From assembly GCF_010672525.1 (NCBI RefSeq), contig NZ_JAAHGH010000008.1, forward strand, positions 441,739-505,738: a stretch of 64,000 nucleotides of DNA, read 5' to 3'. A program made the position numbers and the translations under genes. A model generated the notes under the pieces. It was not told where the DNA came from. It searched no databases and saw only the letters and a program-made list of their open reading frames with translations. Shown piece by piece: positions 29,262 to 39,142 of the stretch. Source of the stretch: Okeania sp. SIO2B3. GTDB taxonomy: Bacteria; Cyanobacteriota; Cyanobacteriia; Cyanobacteriales; Microcoleaceae. Numbering within the stretch: position 1 is the stretch's first letter; each line of letters begins with the position of its first letter.

Positions 29262-29960
29262 TTACTTGCGTTTTCTTGGTTTGGGAAATGGCAAGTTATG
29301 AGTGGTATGAAAATCTATTTGAGTTTTGTGACTCAAGCATTTAGATACTTGTTGTACTACTTTAAGTAATAAACTATCGCCAGTTTTTTGAATCAAACTA
29401 GGGGACATTTTCCGAATAAACTGGGGAAATTTTACACCTACGGTCAAATCTAAATCCCATTTTGCACCAGTCATAACAGGAGGCAGTCCTAACTTTTGAA
29501 TTTCCTTGTGACTAAAAAACTTCTCTGTGGGTAACTCTAGCAACTTCATTTCTGATTGAAAGTTTATTTGATATCCGGGAGGTGTATAATTAGGCACTGG
29601 GATAGATATAATTTTATATATTCCTGCGGAGTCTGGTGGTACTAATTCCAAACCTACTCTAGCTTCAACCTGGTATCCAAAAGAACCAAATTTTCCGAGC
29701 GACAAATCATAGCCATTTTCTCCAAGAGGCTCAACTTTCATCGGATGAGCACATTGACAAAACCAACTACGATGAGATGCAAAGTGCCTTGCTACAGTAT
29801 CTACATCTGCATATAATTTCATGCAGTCATTGTATTTTGTCTTAAACCAGGTAGTTGGGTTAGTTTCCGATACTTCTATTTTTGTTGTACTTACATAGAA
29901 ATCACTAACCAAGTTTTTGTCCATCTCTAAAGTTTGATGTCCTGCAAAGTTGTGATCCAT
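29262..29960 (-). CDS. DUF1997 family protein
   Basis: 232 residues. The block MKVEPLGENGYDLSLGKFGS, FGYQVEARVGLELVPPDSAG, YKIISIPVPNYTPPGYQINF matches what I recall of DUF1997, a cyanobacterial and plant family of unknown function with a lipid-carrier-like beta fold. The C-terminus is basic (FPKPRKRK). No signal peptide. The upstream neighbour is a tnpB relic. Confidence 0.65.
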   Translation of the reverse strand: MDHNFAGHQTLEMDKNLVSDFYVSTTKIEVSETNPTTWFKTKYNDCMKLYADVDTVARHFASHRSWFCQCAHPMKVEPLGENGYDLSLGKFGSFGYQVEARVGLELVPPDSAGIYKIISIPVPNYTPPGYQINFQSEMKLLELPTEKFFSHKEIQKLGLPPVMTGAKWDLDLTVGVKFPQFIRKMSPSLIQKTGDSLLLKVVQQVSKCLSHKTQIDFHTTHNLPFPKPRKRK

Positions 29961-30134
29961 GATTCATTCTCCTATGTATACATATATACACTATATCCAA
30001 TATTTTGAGGATTCCCAAATTGCTATCTAGTTTATACAAAGAATTTATATTTATAGCAGGCAACAGGGAACAAGGAACAGAAGGAACAGTGGGAAAAACA
30101 TTTCCCCTGATTCGGATCATCATCAGCATAAGTC

Positions 30135-30588
30135 CATTAGCAAATTTACTCCGGCGTTGCAAAGCTAAATTAGGTGGTAACGGTCAGTTTTGGCCCAATG
30201 GTCAATCAGCAAAATCAGGATTAAATAAGTCTTTGCAAGATGCTGCTAGTATCAATTTCTTGATGTTTTAGAGTATATAGCTTGGAAACTGGGTAAGCGA
30301 GTTGTAAAAGTAGACCCAAAAGGTACGTCTCAACATTGTTGGGAATGCTTGAATCAAGTCTCTAAAAGCTGATCAGAGCGCTGGTATTCATGTCCTAAAT
30401 GTGGACAAGAACTAGACAGAGACTATAACTCACCCACCCCTCTAGCTCCCCTCCCGGGAGGGGATGGGGGTGGGTTGGATTGTTATCAACACAGGAGGAG
30501 GACATCACTTCTGTTAAAACTGCGGTCAGGGCGTCTCTGACTGAAGAATCCTGCGCTCTCCCGTAGGGGAGCGTCGGGAGTATGTCAA
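30135..30588 (+). pseudogene. tnpB C-terminal relic with palindrome insertion
   Basis: Pieces of TnpB in changing frames: WPNGQSAKSGLNKSLQDAA, LEYIAWKLGKRVVKVDPKGT, QHCWECLNQVSKS then an in-frame stop, ERWYSCPKCGQELDRDYN. Directly after the RuvC-III DRDYN codons a 48-bp palindromic repeat (about 30430-30477; CACCCACCCCTCTAGCTCCC left arm) replaces the expected AA-N sequence. The right end CGTCGGGAGTATGTCAA closes at 30588. Confidence 0.75.
30430..30477. repeat. 48-bp palindromic repeat (family H), copy 1
   Basis: Left arm CACCCACCCCTCTAGCTCCC, centre CTCCCGGGAG, right arm GGATGGGGGTGGGT. A second copy is in the tnpB at 56997-57042, inserted at the same place after the DRDxxA motif. Confidence 0.85.
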
Positions 30589-30838
30589 AGCAGAGAATTA
30601 GTAATTGAAGAAGGAGTCAGGAGACAAAGTTAAGTTTGTTGGAGATACTCTTGCGCGTCTGTAATTTTAGACACTATTAAAATTAAATCAAGATGATCGG
30701 GATTTGAAAACCCAAATTTCCTCTTAACTAGAGACACAGAGATATCCCAATACCCTATATATAATTCTCTTCTGACCACTGACTACTGACTTGCAGTCAA
30801 AAACTGTTAAAATTTATAACTTTAATATAGATTGAAAA

Positions 30839-31492
30839 ATGAAAGTATTTGTTGCTGGAGCAACTGGCCAAACAGGTCGTCGGATTGTACAAGAGTTAGT
30901 AAGACGAGATATTCCTGTAAAAGCTCTGGTTCGTGACTTAGAAATAGCTAAAGAAATTTTGCCTCCAGAAGCAGAGTTGGTAATAGGGGATGTCCTGAAT
31001 TCTCAAAGTCTCCATGCTGCTATTGAAGATAGCACAGTACTTTTATGTGCTACGGGTGCTAAACCTAGTTTTGACTTTACTGGCCCATATAAAGTGGATT
31101 ATGTGGGAACTAAAAATTTAGTGGATATTGCTAAACAGAAGGGTATTGAACGTTTTATTTTAGTTTCATCCCTATGTGTGTCTCGATTTTTTCATCCCCT
31201 AAATTTATTCTGGCTAATTTTATTCTGGAAGAAGCAAGCTGAAGGATATATTCAGAAAAGTGGTCTTAATTATACTATTGTTCGCCCTGGCGGTCTGAAA
31301 AATGATGATAATCAATTTCCTATTGTTATGGAATCTGCCGATCGCTTATTTGAAGGTAGTATTCCTCGAACTAAAGTAGCACAAGTTTCTGTTGAGGCGA
31401 TATTTCAATCAGCAGCTTGTAATAAAATTGTGGAAATTGTTACTGAGGCAGAAGCACCAGAAAAATCTTGGGAAGAGCTATTCAACAATTAA
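30839..31492 (+). CDS. Atypical SDR, NAD(P)-binding protein
   Basis: 217 residues. The N-terminus VFVAGATGQTGRRIVQELVR is a Rossmann GxxGxxG motif of the atypical short-chain dehydrogenase type (NmrA/Tic62-like). D at IGDV and LCATGAKP follow. The usual YxxxK is replaced by a KKQAEGYIQKSGLNYTIVRP segment, typical of this subgroup, with the hallmark TIVRPGGL. It may be a redox sensor or reductase; substrate unknown. Preceded by AT-rich promoter-like sequence. Family A repeats follow 3'. Confidence 0.8.
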   Translation: MKVFVAGATGQTGRRIVQELVRRDIPVKALVRDLEIAKEILPPEAELVIGDVLNSQSLHAAIEDSTVLLCATGAKPSFDFTGPYKVDYVGTKNLVDIAKQKGIERFILVSSLCVSRFFHPLNLFWLILFWKKQAEGYIQKSGLNYTIVRPGGLKNDDNQFPIVMESADRLFEGSIPRTKVAQVSVEAIFQSAACNKIVEIVTEAEAPEKSWEELFNN

Positions 31493-31529
31493 TAATTAAT
31501 TATTAATAATTAATTATTAATTATTATTA

Positions 31530-31735
31530 CCTCTTCTTGAAAACGGACAGGATTGACTGAAAGGAAATTTTTTCTTCTCTTGGTCTCATGGATATGGCGC
31601 AGGTTTCCTCGCCATCCCACCCTACGGGAAGCTGCGAAGAGAGAACTCCGTTCCGCTGACGCGAAACGCGACAGCGTTGCGAAGCAAACGACCGCTTTTT
31701 TCTCCTTTAAATGAGAGGCTTTAAACCTCAATTAT
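31530..31735 (+). repeat. Dispersed repeat family A, copy 3
   Basis: ACCTCTTCTTGAAAACGGAC start, TTTTCTTCTCTTGGTCTCAT, GCCATCCCACCCTACGGGAA, GCTGACGCGAAACGCGACAG, end AAATGAGAGGCTTTAAACC. Preceded by an AATTAATTATT array (31492-31528). The track ORF on the minus strand is a shadow. Confidence 0.8.
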
Positions 31736-31809
31736 TTGCTAAAAGCAATTGAAAAATTGAGAGAGAATTCAAAGTTACTAGCAAGTTCATTAATGGATAA
31801 TGGATAGTT

Positions 31810-31995
31810 ACCTCTGGTTAAAACCGTTCTTGATTGGATATAAGGAAATATTATTTCTTCTCTTGGTCTCATGGATATGGCTCCGAGACCTCGCCATCCC
31901 ACCCTACGGGAAGCTTTCCTTACGGAATGCTATCGCAAACGCTAACGACCGCTTTTTTCCCCTTAAAAGGGGGAGGCTTTAAACCAGAATTATTT
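31810..31995 (+). repeat. Dispersed repeat family A, copy 4
   Basis: ACCTCTGGTTAAAACCGTTC start, the TTCTTCTCTTGGTCTCATGG and CATCCCACCCTACGGGAAGC modules, end TTAAAAGGGGGAGGCTTTAA. It is a direct-orientation neighbour of copy 3, separated by about 75 bp. Confidence 0.8.
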
Positions 31996-32017
31996 AATTA
32001 TTAATTATTAATTATTC

Positions 32018-32134
32018 GGTACACTCCTTCAACCTTAGAAGGAATTATTCATTATTTTCTGTTTGCGTAGCATCCCGCAGGGAAGTGCTGACTGCTAAGA
32101 GCTGTTTGTGCATCATTCCGCAGGAAATGCTTAC
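32018..32134. repeat. Repeat family B, copy 2 (inverted relative to 6415)
   Basis: GGTACACTCCTTCAACCTTA at one end and TTCCGCAGGAAATGCTTAC at the other, with ACTGCTAAGAGCTG inside, is the reverse complement of the module order at 6415-6515. The rest of 32135-32356 is AT-rich leader of the next gene. Confidence 0.65.
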
Positions 32135-32356
32135 GGTAATAAGTCAAGATAATTTTAAAGTTATGGCATAGCACATTTGAGAATTATTTCAATATAGTAA
32201 TTGTTGTAAAAAAATCAGCTATTGTAATTAAAAAAAAGGGGGTAACGCGACTTTTTAATAATTAGGTTAAACTATACATTTATTAGGAAACTTTACTAAA
32301 TTTATTGTAGAAAGCTGCCAAAAAAATGTTTAGAAAATTCCTCCTTGATTATTTAG

Positions 32357-33457
32357 ATGCATACGGTTAAACCTCAGATTATCAGAACAAAGAAGTCAAG
32401 ACATTTTTATGCTCGTTTTATGTTGTTCAAACGCTTAATTTTTATATTTATAGTTATCATCTCTTTTGTTTCTTTTTTTCGAATTTTTAAGGGAGGTTTA
32501 AACATAACTAAACAGGAAATAACTAAATTAATTTCCCCTAATAAATATAATTACAATAATGGCAAAAAATGGCCTCAGCTAGCAATGAAAGGTGGAGATC
32601 CTTATATTCGTGCATTAATGCGAACTATTTCAGCTAGCGAATCTAATTATCCTCGACCTTATCATGTTGTTTATACAGGTAAAAATGTATCTAATCTGAG
32701 TAAACATCCAGACTGGTGTATTACTATAGTTTCTGGTCCGAATAAAGGAAATTGTACCACTGCAGCTGGACGATATCAAATGTTAACAAATACTTGGTAT
32801 CTCATGGCAAAACGTTATCATCCACAACGTGGCAGGTTTATGTTTTGGGAATCTTACAGTTTTGAGCCAAAATATCAAGATGCTGTTGTACATGGTTGGT
32901 TAAGCGATCGCAAATATTGGAAAGCAGATATTCCTGGGTTATTAAGAAAGGGAAAATTAGACCGAGTTTTGCGGTTATTATCTGGAACATGGACGAGTTT
33001 AGGATATGGAATTGAAACTAATTCTATGAGTAAGAATTTACCAAGAGTATATCGGGAAGTTTTGGAGAATGAATTAAGTCTTTCAAGGGATAATTTTTAT
33101 CAAAAAAATGAACAATCTTTGATAGTTGAATATTTTCCTAAAGATGTTGACAATGGAGTGGTTGAAAAAGCTTTAAGAACATTAGATTATCAGTTAATAC
33201 TTCGACCAACTGTAGTAGCGGATATGCCTAGTAATTCAATTTGGTTTGGTTCAGCAGTCAGTATAAAAGAAGTTAAGTTAGTAGCAGAAAAATTAATTAG
33301 TTCAGGTGTGAATATTAAAGCTATTCGGCCTTTTAATAAAAAAGTAGAATTCTCTGATTTATTGATTCGAGTAGGAGCTGACCCAGAGGTAAAAAATAGA
33401 CCGTCTTTAACCTTAGAGGATGTTCGGGAAAAATATAGTTTTACTAGAGATTATTAA
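32357..33457 (+). CDS. Membrane-anchored lysozyme-like protein
   Basis: 366 residues. One N-terminal membrane segment (about 21-44, MLFKRLIFIFIVIISFVSFF) with a basic flank suggests a type-II anchor. Residues about 70-240 resemble lambda-type endolysin/GH104 muramidases: ALMRTISASESNYPRPYHVV (with a candidate catalytic Glu), HPDWCITIVSGPNKGNCTTA, AAGRYQMLTNTWYLMAKRYH, FEPKYQDAVVHGWL, GTWTSLGYGIET. The C-terminal about 100 residues are unique. Likely cuts peptidoglycan during growth or envelope remodelling. It stands alone between repeat-rich gaps. Confidence 0.75.
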   Translation: MHTVKPQIIRTKKSRHFYARFMLFKRLIFIFIVIISFVSFFRIFKGGLNITKQEITKLISPNKYNYNNGKKWPQLAMKGGDPYIRALMRTISASESNYPRPYHVVYTGKNVSNLSKHPDWCITIVSGPNKGNCTTAAGRYQMLTNTWYLMAKRYHPQRGRFMFWESYSFEPKYQDAVVHGWLSDRKYWKADIPGLLRKGKLDRVLRLLSGTWTSLGYGIETNSMSKNLPRVYREVLENELSLSRDNFYQKNEQSLIVEYFPKDVDNGVVEKALRTLDYQLILRPTVVADMPSNSIWFGSAVSIKEVKLVAEKLISSGVNIKAIRPFNKKVEFSDLLIRVGADPEVKNRPSLTLEDVREKYSFTRDY

Positions 33458-33597
33458 TTCAAGAATTAATAATTAATCATTACCTCTGTTGAAAGTTAAT
33501 AGGGTTTGTGAAAAGGTTTTTTTGATTTATATCATGTCCGGTAGCATCGGTATTGTATAGAGAAGGTAAGGAAGACCGAAGTTGGAAGAAGGAAGAA

Positions 33598-33625
33598 GTA
33601 GGGGCGAACGGCCGTTCGCCCCTAC
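33598..33625. repeat. 28-bp perfect palindrome (family G)
   Basis: Half-site GTAGGGGCGAACGG, perfect inverted repeat. It follows a purine-rich AGAAGGAAGAA tract. The 33458-34445 gap also holds the repeat at 34047-34276; nothing else is recognised. Confidence 0.9.
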
Positions 33626-34046
33626 AATGCAAGGAAAAACCTTATATTGTGCTAGATATTTCCCCAACTTTATACACAAACGCGCCCCAACGGACATGAT
33701 ATTATTTATTCTTTAAGAAGCCAGGCTTTTATAGTTTCAAAAAAATAAAAATGGTATGATGAAATTCGCTGTTTAAAAATTTCATCAACGTAAAAAGTGT
33801 AAAAAAAGAGTAGTTTTAGATGAAAACGAATACAAAGAGTACCGCAAAGTATATGAACAAATAGATAAAAAACAACAGCAATATCCTTAACTATGGTCAC
33901 TAAAAAAAATATTCAAAGTAATATAAAAGTAATATAGTCGATCAAACTTTCACAATAATAATTATGATTATTCTATTGTTTTCTTTATTAAGAATGCCTT
34001 TAATGGAAAATATTTTATCAGTAATTATTCGTGATGAACCTAAAAC

Positions 34047-34276
34047 GTAAGCATTTCCTACGGAATGCTGCGCAAACAGCTATTAGCTGTCAGCTATCAG
34101 CAACAATACTCTCTCCTTAAAGACAGTGTTTAAATTAATATAGACTTTAAGGGCAAAGAAGCAAACTTTTCTAGTAAGACAATTAAATATTGCTTTGATC
34201 GTAAACTAAAAGCAATAGCTGTTAACGTAGTTCCTCCGATAGGAGGCTAGCTGATAGCTGACGGCTGAATGCTTAC
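34047..34276. repeat. Repeat family B, long form with GTAAGCATT ends
   Basis: About 230 bp bounded by GTAAGCATTTCCTACGGAAT and CTGAATGCTTAC in inverted orientation. Each end carries the CAGCTATTAGCTGTCAGC / AGCTGATAGCTGACGG tract. The interior is AT-rich. A second long form is at 61938-62151. Confidence 0.7.
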
Positions 34277-34445
34277 CCTAAAACTCCTAACAGGATTGAA
34301 AATCGAAGTAAATAAAAACATAAATTAGTTCCTTCAACCAAAATAATTTTAGCATCAAAAATGTTTCCTATAGTAATAATTTAAAGTGGGAAAAGTAGAT
34401 ATAAATTAATATATCTACTCCTCATCCCTACTAAAATATTACAAC

Positions 34446-35723
34446 TTAAATCATATTTTTTGCTTTAGCTTGAATCAATAAATCTGAATCATTAACAAAC
34501 AACTCAGCCACTTTATTATCTCCTAACTGTTTTAAAGCCAATAAACAAGCATATTTCAAGTCAAAAATCCTTGTATTACTGATAGTTTCTCTAACTAAAG
34601 GTATCCCCTGCTCATCTCCTAAATTTGCCAAAGCAAGTGCAGCAGCACCACGAGATTTCTGAAACTGAGGCGCTGTGTTGTGCAATGCTTCTACCAACAA
34701 ATCATAAGCATCAACATATTTCAGCCAACCTAAAAGTTTAACTACATGATAGTGAGCACCATAATCATTATGAGCGCTTTCGGCAAAGGTTGCCATTAAT
34801 GCTGCACCTGCAACTTCTGGATCGACTTGTTGCAAAAGAGTTTTGCCAGCTAAATAACACCTACCAAAATCTGTACTATATAACTCTTTAATCACAAACT
34901 CTAAAGCTGGAGCTTGGTCATATTCATGGACTAATTCTAAATCATTGGGATGGTCACGAATGACTGAATCTAAAAAGGGTTCGATTTGAGCAAAGTTAAT
35001 ATCACCTGTAGGAATACCTGCTTGTGCTAGGAGTCTAATTCCCCGGAGACGAAAAACAATAGAAACTGGGCATTTAGCAATATTAGGAATAGATGGATAA
35101 TATTTAGTATCGATTAGGTCTTGAATACAACCCCTTCTAGCATTAACATTTGAGTGTTCTAAAAATTCTACCACTTTTGTCATCTGGGAATAATCCCCTG
35201 TTAAACGAGAAACAGTAGCGATCGCCGCACTAGCAATAGGTTCGTCATCAGATGCTGTAAATTTCTGGATCTTAGTTATTGCAGGTTTATAGTCAAATTT
35301 TCCTAACACCTGAATAATCAAACGATAACTTTGACCTGGTTTTTCCAACAACTGAGCAATTTCTACAAGAATTTCTCGATCTTCAGTTCCTATTTCACCA
35401 ATTGCCCAGACAGCATTTTCTACAGTGTAACAATCTTCGTCACTTAAGCAAGCTCTAATTGCAGGTAGTGCTGATACAGCATTTAAACGTCCCAATGTTT
35501 CGATCGCTTTACGTCTAGCAATTTTATGTTCTAGAATTGGATTTGTATCTTGTAGAGTTTTGATTAGGACATTGATTGAACGAACGCTTGGAAAGTTAAC
35601 TAAATGACTTGCTGCAATATAGCGATCGGATTTATCTTCTAATTCTTCAAGTGGTGCTTCTAATAAAGCAATTGCTTTTTCTTCACTTAATCCAGGAAAT
35701 AAATTGAAAAAACGCTTATCCAT
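34446..35723 (-). CDS. cpeY: Phycoerythrobilin lyase CpeY
   Basis: 425 residues, an E/F-type HEAT-repeat bilin lyase. CpeY is known to attach phycoerythrobilin to Cys82 of CpeA, helped by CpeZ. Family hallmarks are the start MDKRFFNLFPGLSEEKAIAL, SDRYIAASHLVNFPSVRSIN, KIARRKAIETLGRLNAVSAL, DEDCYTVENAVWAIGEIGTE and the RGAAALALANLGDEQGIPLV end repeats. It lies 556 bp downstream of the orphan cpeA-like gene in the same direction, while cpeZ is 9 kb away; cpeYZ are usually adjacent, so the cluster has been rearranged. Confidence 0.92.
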   Translation of the reverse strand: MDKRFFNLFPGLSEEKAIALLEAPLEELEDKSDRYIAASHLVNFPSVRSINVLIKTLQDTNPILEHKIARRKAIETLGRLNAVSALPAIRACLSDEDCYTVENAVWAIGEIGTEDREILVEIAQLLEKPGQSYRLIIQVLGKFDYKPAITKIQKFTASDDEPIASAAIATVSRLTGDYSQMTKVVEFLEHSNVNARRGCIQDLIDTKYYPSIPNIAKCPVSIVFRLRGIRLLAQAGIPTGDINFAQIEPFLDSVIRDHPNDLELVHEYDQAPALEFVIKELYSTDFGRCYLAGKTLLQQVDPEVAGAALMATFAESAHNDYGAHYHVVKLLGWLKYVDAYDLLVEALHNTAPQFQKSRGAAALALANLGDEQGIPLVRETISNTRIFDLKYACLLALKQLGDNKVAELFVNDSDLLIQAKAKNMI

Positions 35724-35849
35724 TTTCTCTAGTGTTAATTACAATCAACAATTAGTTTCTTGAATAGATCGTACAGCAGTTTACGACAGAAGCATAGACT
35801 GAAAGCTTTAAACTTCAGTCCATTATGTGGAACGATCGCCTAAAATCAT

Positions 35850-35951
35850 TCAGGACTTACGCAACAGCACTAATTTATAGTGGTTATATCAGTAATAATG
35901 ACCAAATTATATACTATATATAGATATATAGTTTCCTTGTGTAAGTCCTGA
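35850..35951. repeat. MITE family D, copy 2
   Basis: Inverted ends CAGGACTTACGCA and TGTAAGTCCTG, with about 78 bp between. It lies in the cpeY upstream spacer (35724-36279), which otherwise shows only a purine-rich GGAGACAGGAGACAGG tandem tract near 36190-36220. Confidence 0.75.
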
Positions 35952-36279
35952 GGGGGATGAAAAAAATCAACTTCAGTATTTCAAGCCTCCTACTTCAGAT
36001 TTGAGGTACTGATATAAGCGTTTCTCAGCCTAATAAGGTACACTTATCTTTAATTTGTTTTCTGTTCCCTGTTCCCTAAAACCAACGAATGTGCGTACCT
36101 CACGCTTCTTGGGAATTGCTATAACTGATAACTGAAATGACTTTATAATATCATGTCTGTTTGAACAGTTATAAATAAACGACGAAGGAGTCAGGAGACA
36201 GGAGACAGGAGACAGGAGGGTAGAAAGAAGAACAAGGAGAAAGTTTTTTTGATCACTAATTATCCGGACATGATATAAC

Positions 36280-36810
<531 letters not shown>

Positions 36811-37436
36811 TCAAGGACATTGACTGAAGTCGAGTCTATCTTGCAAAGCAGGGGTAGTAAACAAGAGGCAATTAATTTTGATTTGAGAAATAGCAATTTT
36901 GGCACTGCTTCATAAATATTGATATTGATAGATTGCATTCTGAGCCATTCTAATTCTGTATAGGAGCATATCCCGAATGTACTTCTACCTCCAATTATAA
37001 AAAATATTTGACGAGGAATAGAATTTATCCACTACAACTACTTAGGTTAAAAAGAACTTGTCTAATACCAATTTCATAAAATATTGCTACAGTCACGATA
37101 CAGGGAATAGGGAACACCGGAGCTGGGAACAGGGAAAGAAAAACATCATAAAAAAGGTTGAATTTTTAGATTTTATGGAATATAGATTTTTTTATTGTAG
37201 GAATAAATCACAAATTAAGATGTAACTACCTTTTTTGAATTTTGTATAAAAAGACCTATTTATCACTGAATAATTAAGGTAAAATACCTCTCCTTTAGAG
37301 GAGAAACAAGAAAATATTTTCCTTTTATTCAATCCTCTTCCTTTTAGGGAGAGGTAATTATCAATTATAAACTATCAATTATTGAATTTATCGCTATCGC
37401 GAATGCCAATTCTCCAAAGGTTTGATTAATTTAACC

Positions 37437-37508
37437 GTGTAGAAAAAAAATAAAGGATAAAGTACCACCTTGTCTTTGATTATGATAAACTAATTAATGT
37501 TTTGTAAT
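37437..37508. promoter_or_regulatory. Conserved about 70-bp block shared with the second PE promoter
   Basis: Reverse complement reads TTACAAAACATTAATTAGTT, TATCATAATCAAAGACAA, ACTTTATCCTTTATT. This matches 42011-42080 (upstream of the class-II-like PE operon) over about 70 bp with few changes. Here it lies 52 bp before the ankyrin start (plus strand) and 660 bp before the orphan alpha gene (minus strand). It may be a regulatory module or a repeat. The rest of the 36775-37559 gap contains a short family-A-like fragment (37285-37360) and AT-rich sequence. Confidence 0.5.
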
Positions 37509-37559
37509 AAAATGCACAAGGGATTAGCTACAAATACTGCCAACTTATACAGGGGAAAG

Positions 37560-38081
37560 ATGAATACCAATATACTTTTCACGGCGACTAAAGTCAGCGG
37601 CTTCCTACTCACTTCTGGTGATAAATTGATAGAAGCAGCTAAAAACGGTCAAGTTGATCTAGTACAAACTTTGCTTGTCCAAGTTGATGATATCAATACC
37701 AGAGACAACCTCTTTGGTAGGACAGCTTTGATGTGGGTCGCTCGACAAGGGGAAACTGCAACCGTTAAAATTCTGCTTGAGCAAGGAGCAGATATTAATG
37801 CTGCCGATAAATATGGTGTTACAGCTTTACAAGCATCTGCCTCTTGTGGTCATACTGCAACAGTTAAAACTATTCTTGAATATGGAGTAAATATTAATGC
37901 CCAAGATGGTCAAGGATGGACTGCTTTAATGATGGCTGTAGCTCATAATCATCCTGACACAGTGCAAGTGTTGCTAGAAAATAAAGCTCGAAAAGATATT
38001 CAGGAAAAAAATGGTTTGACGGCATTGATCATGGCTCAAAAACACAATTACTCTGATATGGTAAAATTATTAGATTCTTGA
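37560..38081 (+). CDS. Ankyrin-repeat protein, in operon with CpeF-like lyase
   Basis: The track starts at 37497, but ATG 37560 follows AGGGGAAAG and fits better (173 aa). About four ankyrin units: GDKLIEAAKNGQVDLVQTLL, GRTALMWVARQGETATVKIL, GVTALQASASCGHTATVKTI, GWTALMMAVAHNHPDTVQVL, then NGLTALIMAQKHNYSDMVKL. No signal peptide. It ends 21 bp before the bilin-lyase paralogue start, so the two are co-transcribed and possibly work together, for example as a scaffold for the lyase. That role is inference. Confidence 0.82.
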   Translation: MNTNILFTATKVSGFLLTSGDKLIEAAKNGQVDLVQTLLVQVDDINTRDNLFGRTALMWVARQGETATVKILLEQGADINAADKYGVTALQASASCGHTATVKTILEYGVNINAQDGQGWTALMMAVAHNHPDTVQVLLENKARKDIQEKNGLTALIMAQKHNYSDMVKLLDS

Positions 38082-38102
38082 TTTATTTATTATTAATTTT
38101 CC

Positions 38103-38960
38103 ATGGTCAATATTTTTGAAAAATTACCAGACCCTATAGAAATTGAACAATTATTAGAACAAATTAACGAACAACTCGCTCAAAAAACATTTGACTCACA
38201 AGACTCTGAACTATTGCAAAAAATGGTAGAAGCATTGGCAGATAAGCGAGGTATGATTCGATTAGGTTTTGTGGAGGCTTTTGGTCAAATTGGCAAACCA
38301 ATAACTCCTTTTTTGTTAGAAGCACTAGCTAACCATCCCAACCCCGTTGTGAGGCGCTCGGCAGGAAAAGGATTAGCTAAAATCCAAGAACCAGATTCTA
38401 TTCCCACTTTAATTAATGCACTATTAAATGATGAGGATACAGTAGTCAAAAGTTCATCCGCCGGAGCATTAGCCAAAATGGGTGCTCTGGCCGTTAAACC
38501 TTTATTAGAAATCATAGAAGGAGATTATCCCGGTACATCTAAGGGGCAAGCTAGTTGGGCATTAGGGTTTATTGGGGTAGAAGGGATTGAAGAATTATTG
38601 TTAGCATACCAATCAGATAACAGAGATGTTCGCATTTGTGTAGTAGGAGCTTTAGGGAGGATAGCAGAAAGTAGATGGGATAACAGTTTAGAGCAAGTTA
38701 TCTTTTCTGCTCTTGAGGATCGAGATGTTGAAGTCCGTCTGGAAGCGATCGCGGCTTTAAGTAGAATACCACCAGCGTTGGCATTAGCCAAACTTATTCC
38801 TCTGTTAGATGAGTCTAATTTAGAATTATCAAAAGCAGCCTTTCTAGCATTAGGAAAATTAGGAGAAAAAGAGGCTTTACCTTATTTAGAAGTTAAATTA
38901 GAGGATAATCGACCTGGAATTTCACAAGTTGCTAAAATTGCTATTTCTCAAATTAAATAA
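38103..38960 (+). CDS. CpeF/MpeU/MpeV-like bilin lyase paralogue
   Basis: 285 residues of HEAT repeats. It aligns with the cpeF at 44024: MVEALADKRGMIRLGFVEAF, GQIGKPITPFLLEALANHPN, LLNDEDTVVKSSSAGALAKM, TSKGQASWALGFIGVEG. CpeF attaches the doubly linked bilin at Cys48/59 (here 50/61) of CpeB, and its marine Synechococcus relatives MpeU and MpeV are lyase-isomerases making phycourobilin. Having two paralogues next to two kinds of PE suggests that each serves a different beta subunit or product. Which does what cannot be told from sequence alone. Confidence 0.82.
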   Translation: MVNIFEKLPDPIEIEQLLEQINEQLAQKTFDSQDSELLQKMVEALADKRGMIRLGFVEAFGQIGKPITPFLLEALANHPNPVVRRSAGKGLAKIQEPDSIPTLINALLNDEDTVVKSSSAGALAKMGALAVKPLLEIIEGDYPGTSKGQASWALGFIGVEGIEELLLAYQSDNRDVRICVVGALGRIAESRWDNSLEQVIFSALEDRDVEVRLEAIAALSRIPPALALAKLIPLLDESNLELSKAAFLALGKLGEKEALPYLEVKLEDNRPGISQVAKIAISQIK

Positions 38961-39003
38961 TGTTAAGGACTTTTCTAAAAAACTCTCCTCTACTCCCCAA
39001 GCT

Positions 39004-39029
39004 AGGGGGCGCAAGCCTTGCGCCCCTAC
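39004..39029. repeat. Family G palindrome
   Basis: TAGGGGGCGCAAG / CTTGCGCCCCTA inverted repeat, in the gap between the lyase paralogue and the linker operon (convergent ends). Confidence 0.8.
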
Positions 39030-39142
39030 TGCCGTGCTTGTGTCAAAGATAGCTGAAACTTAAGTAAATTTAAGGATAAACACACAAATAATTGACGAAT
39101 TATTTAAGGCTATTTTTTAGCCTTTTTTTCTTCCGTCTTGCT

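Noticed and set aside
33700-33900. Small gene in the 33.5-34.4 kb gap
   Set aside because: A lysine-rich open stretch exists (DENEYKEYRKVYEQ) but it has no clear start and no family match.
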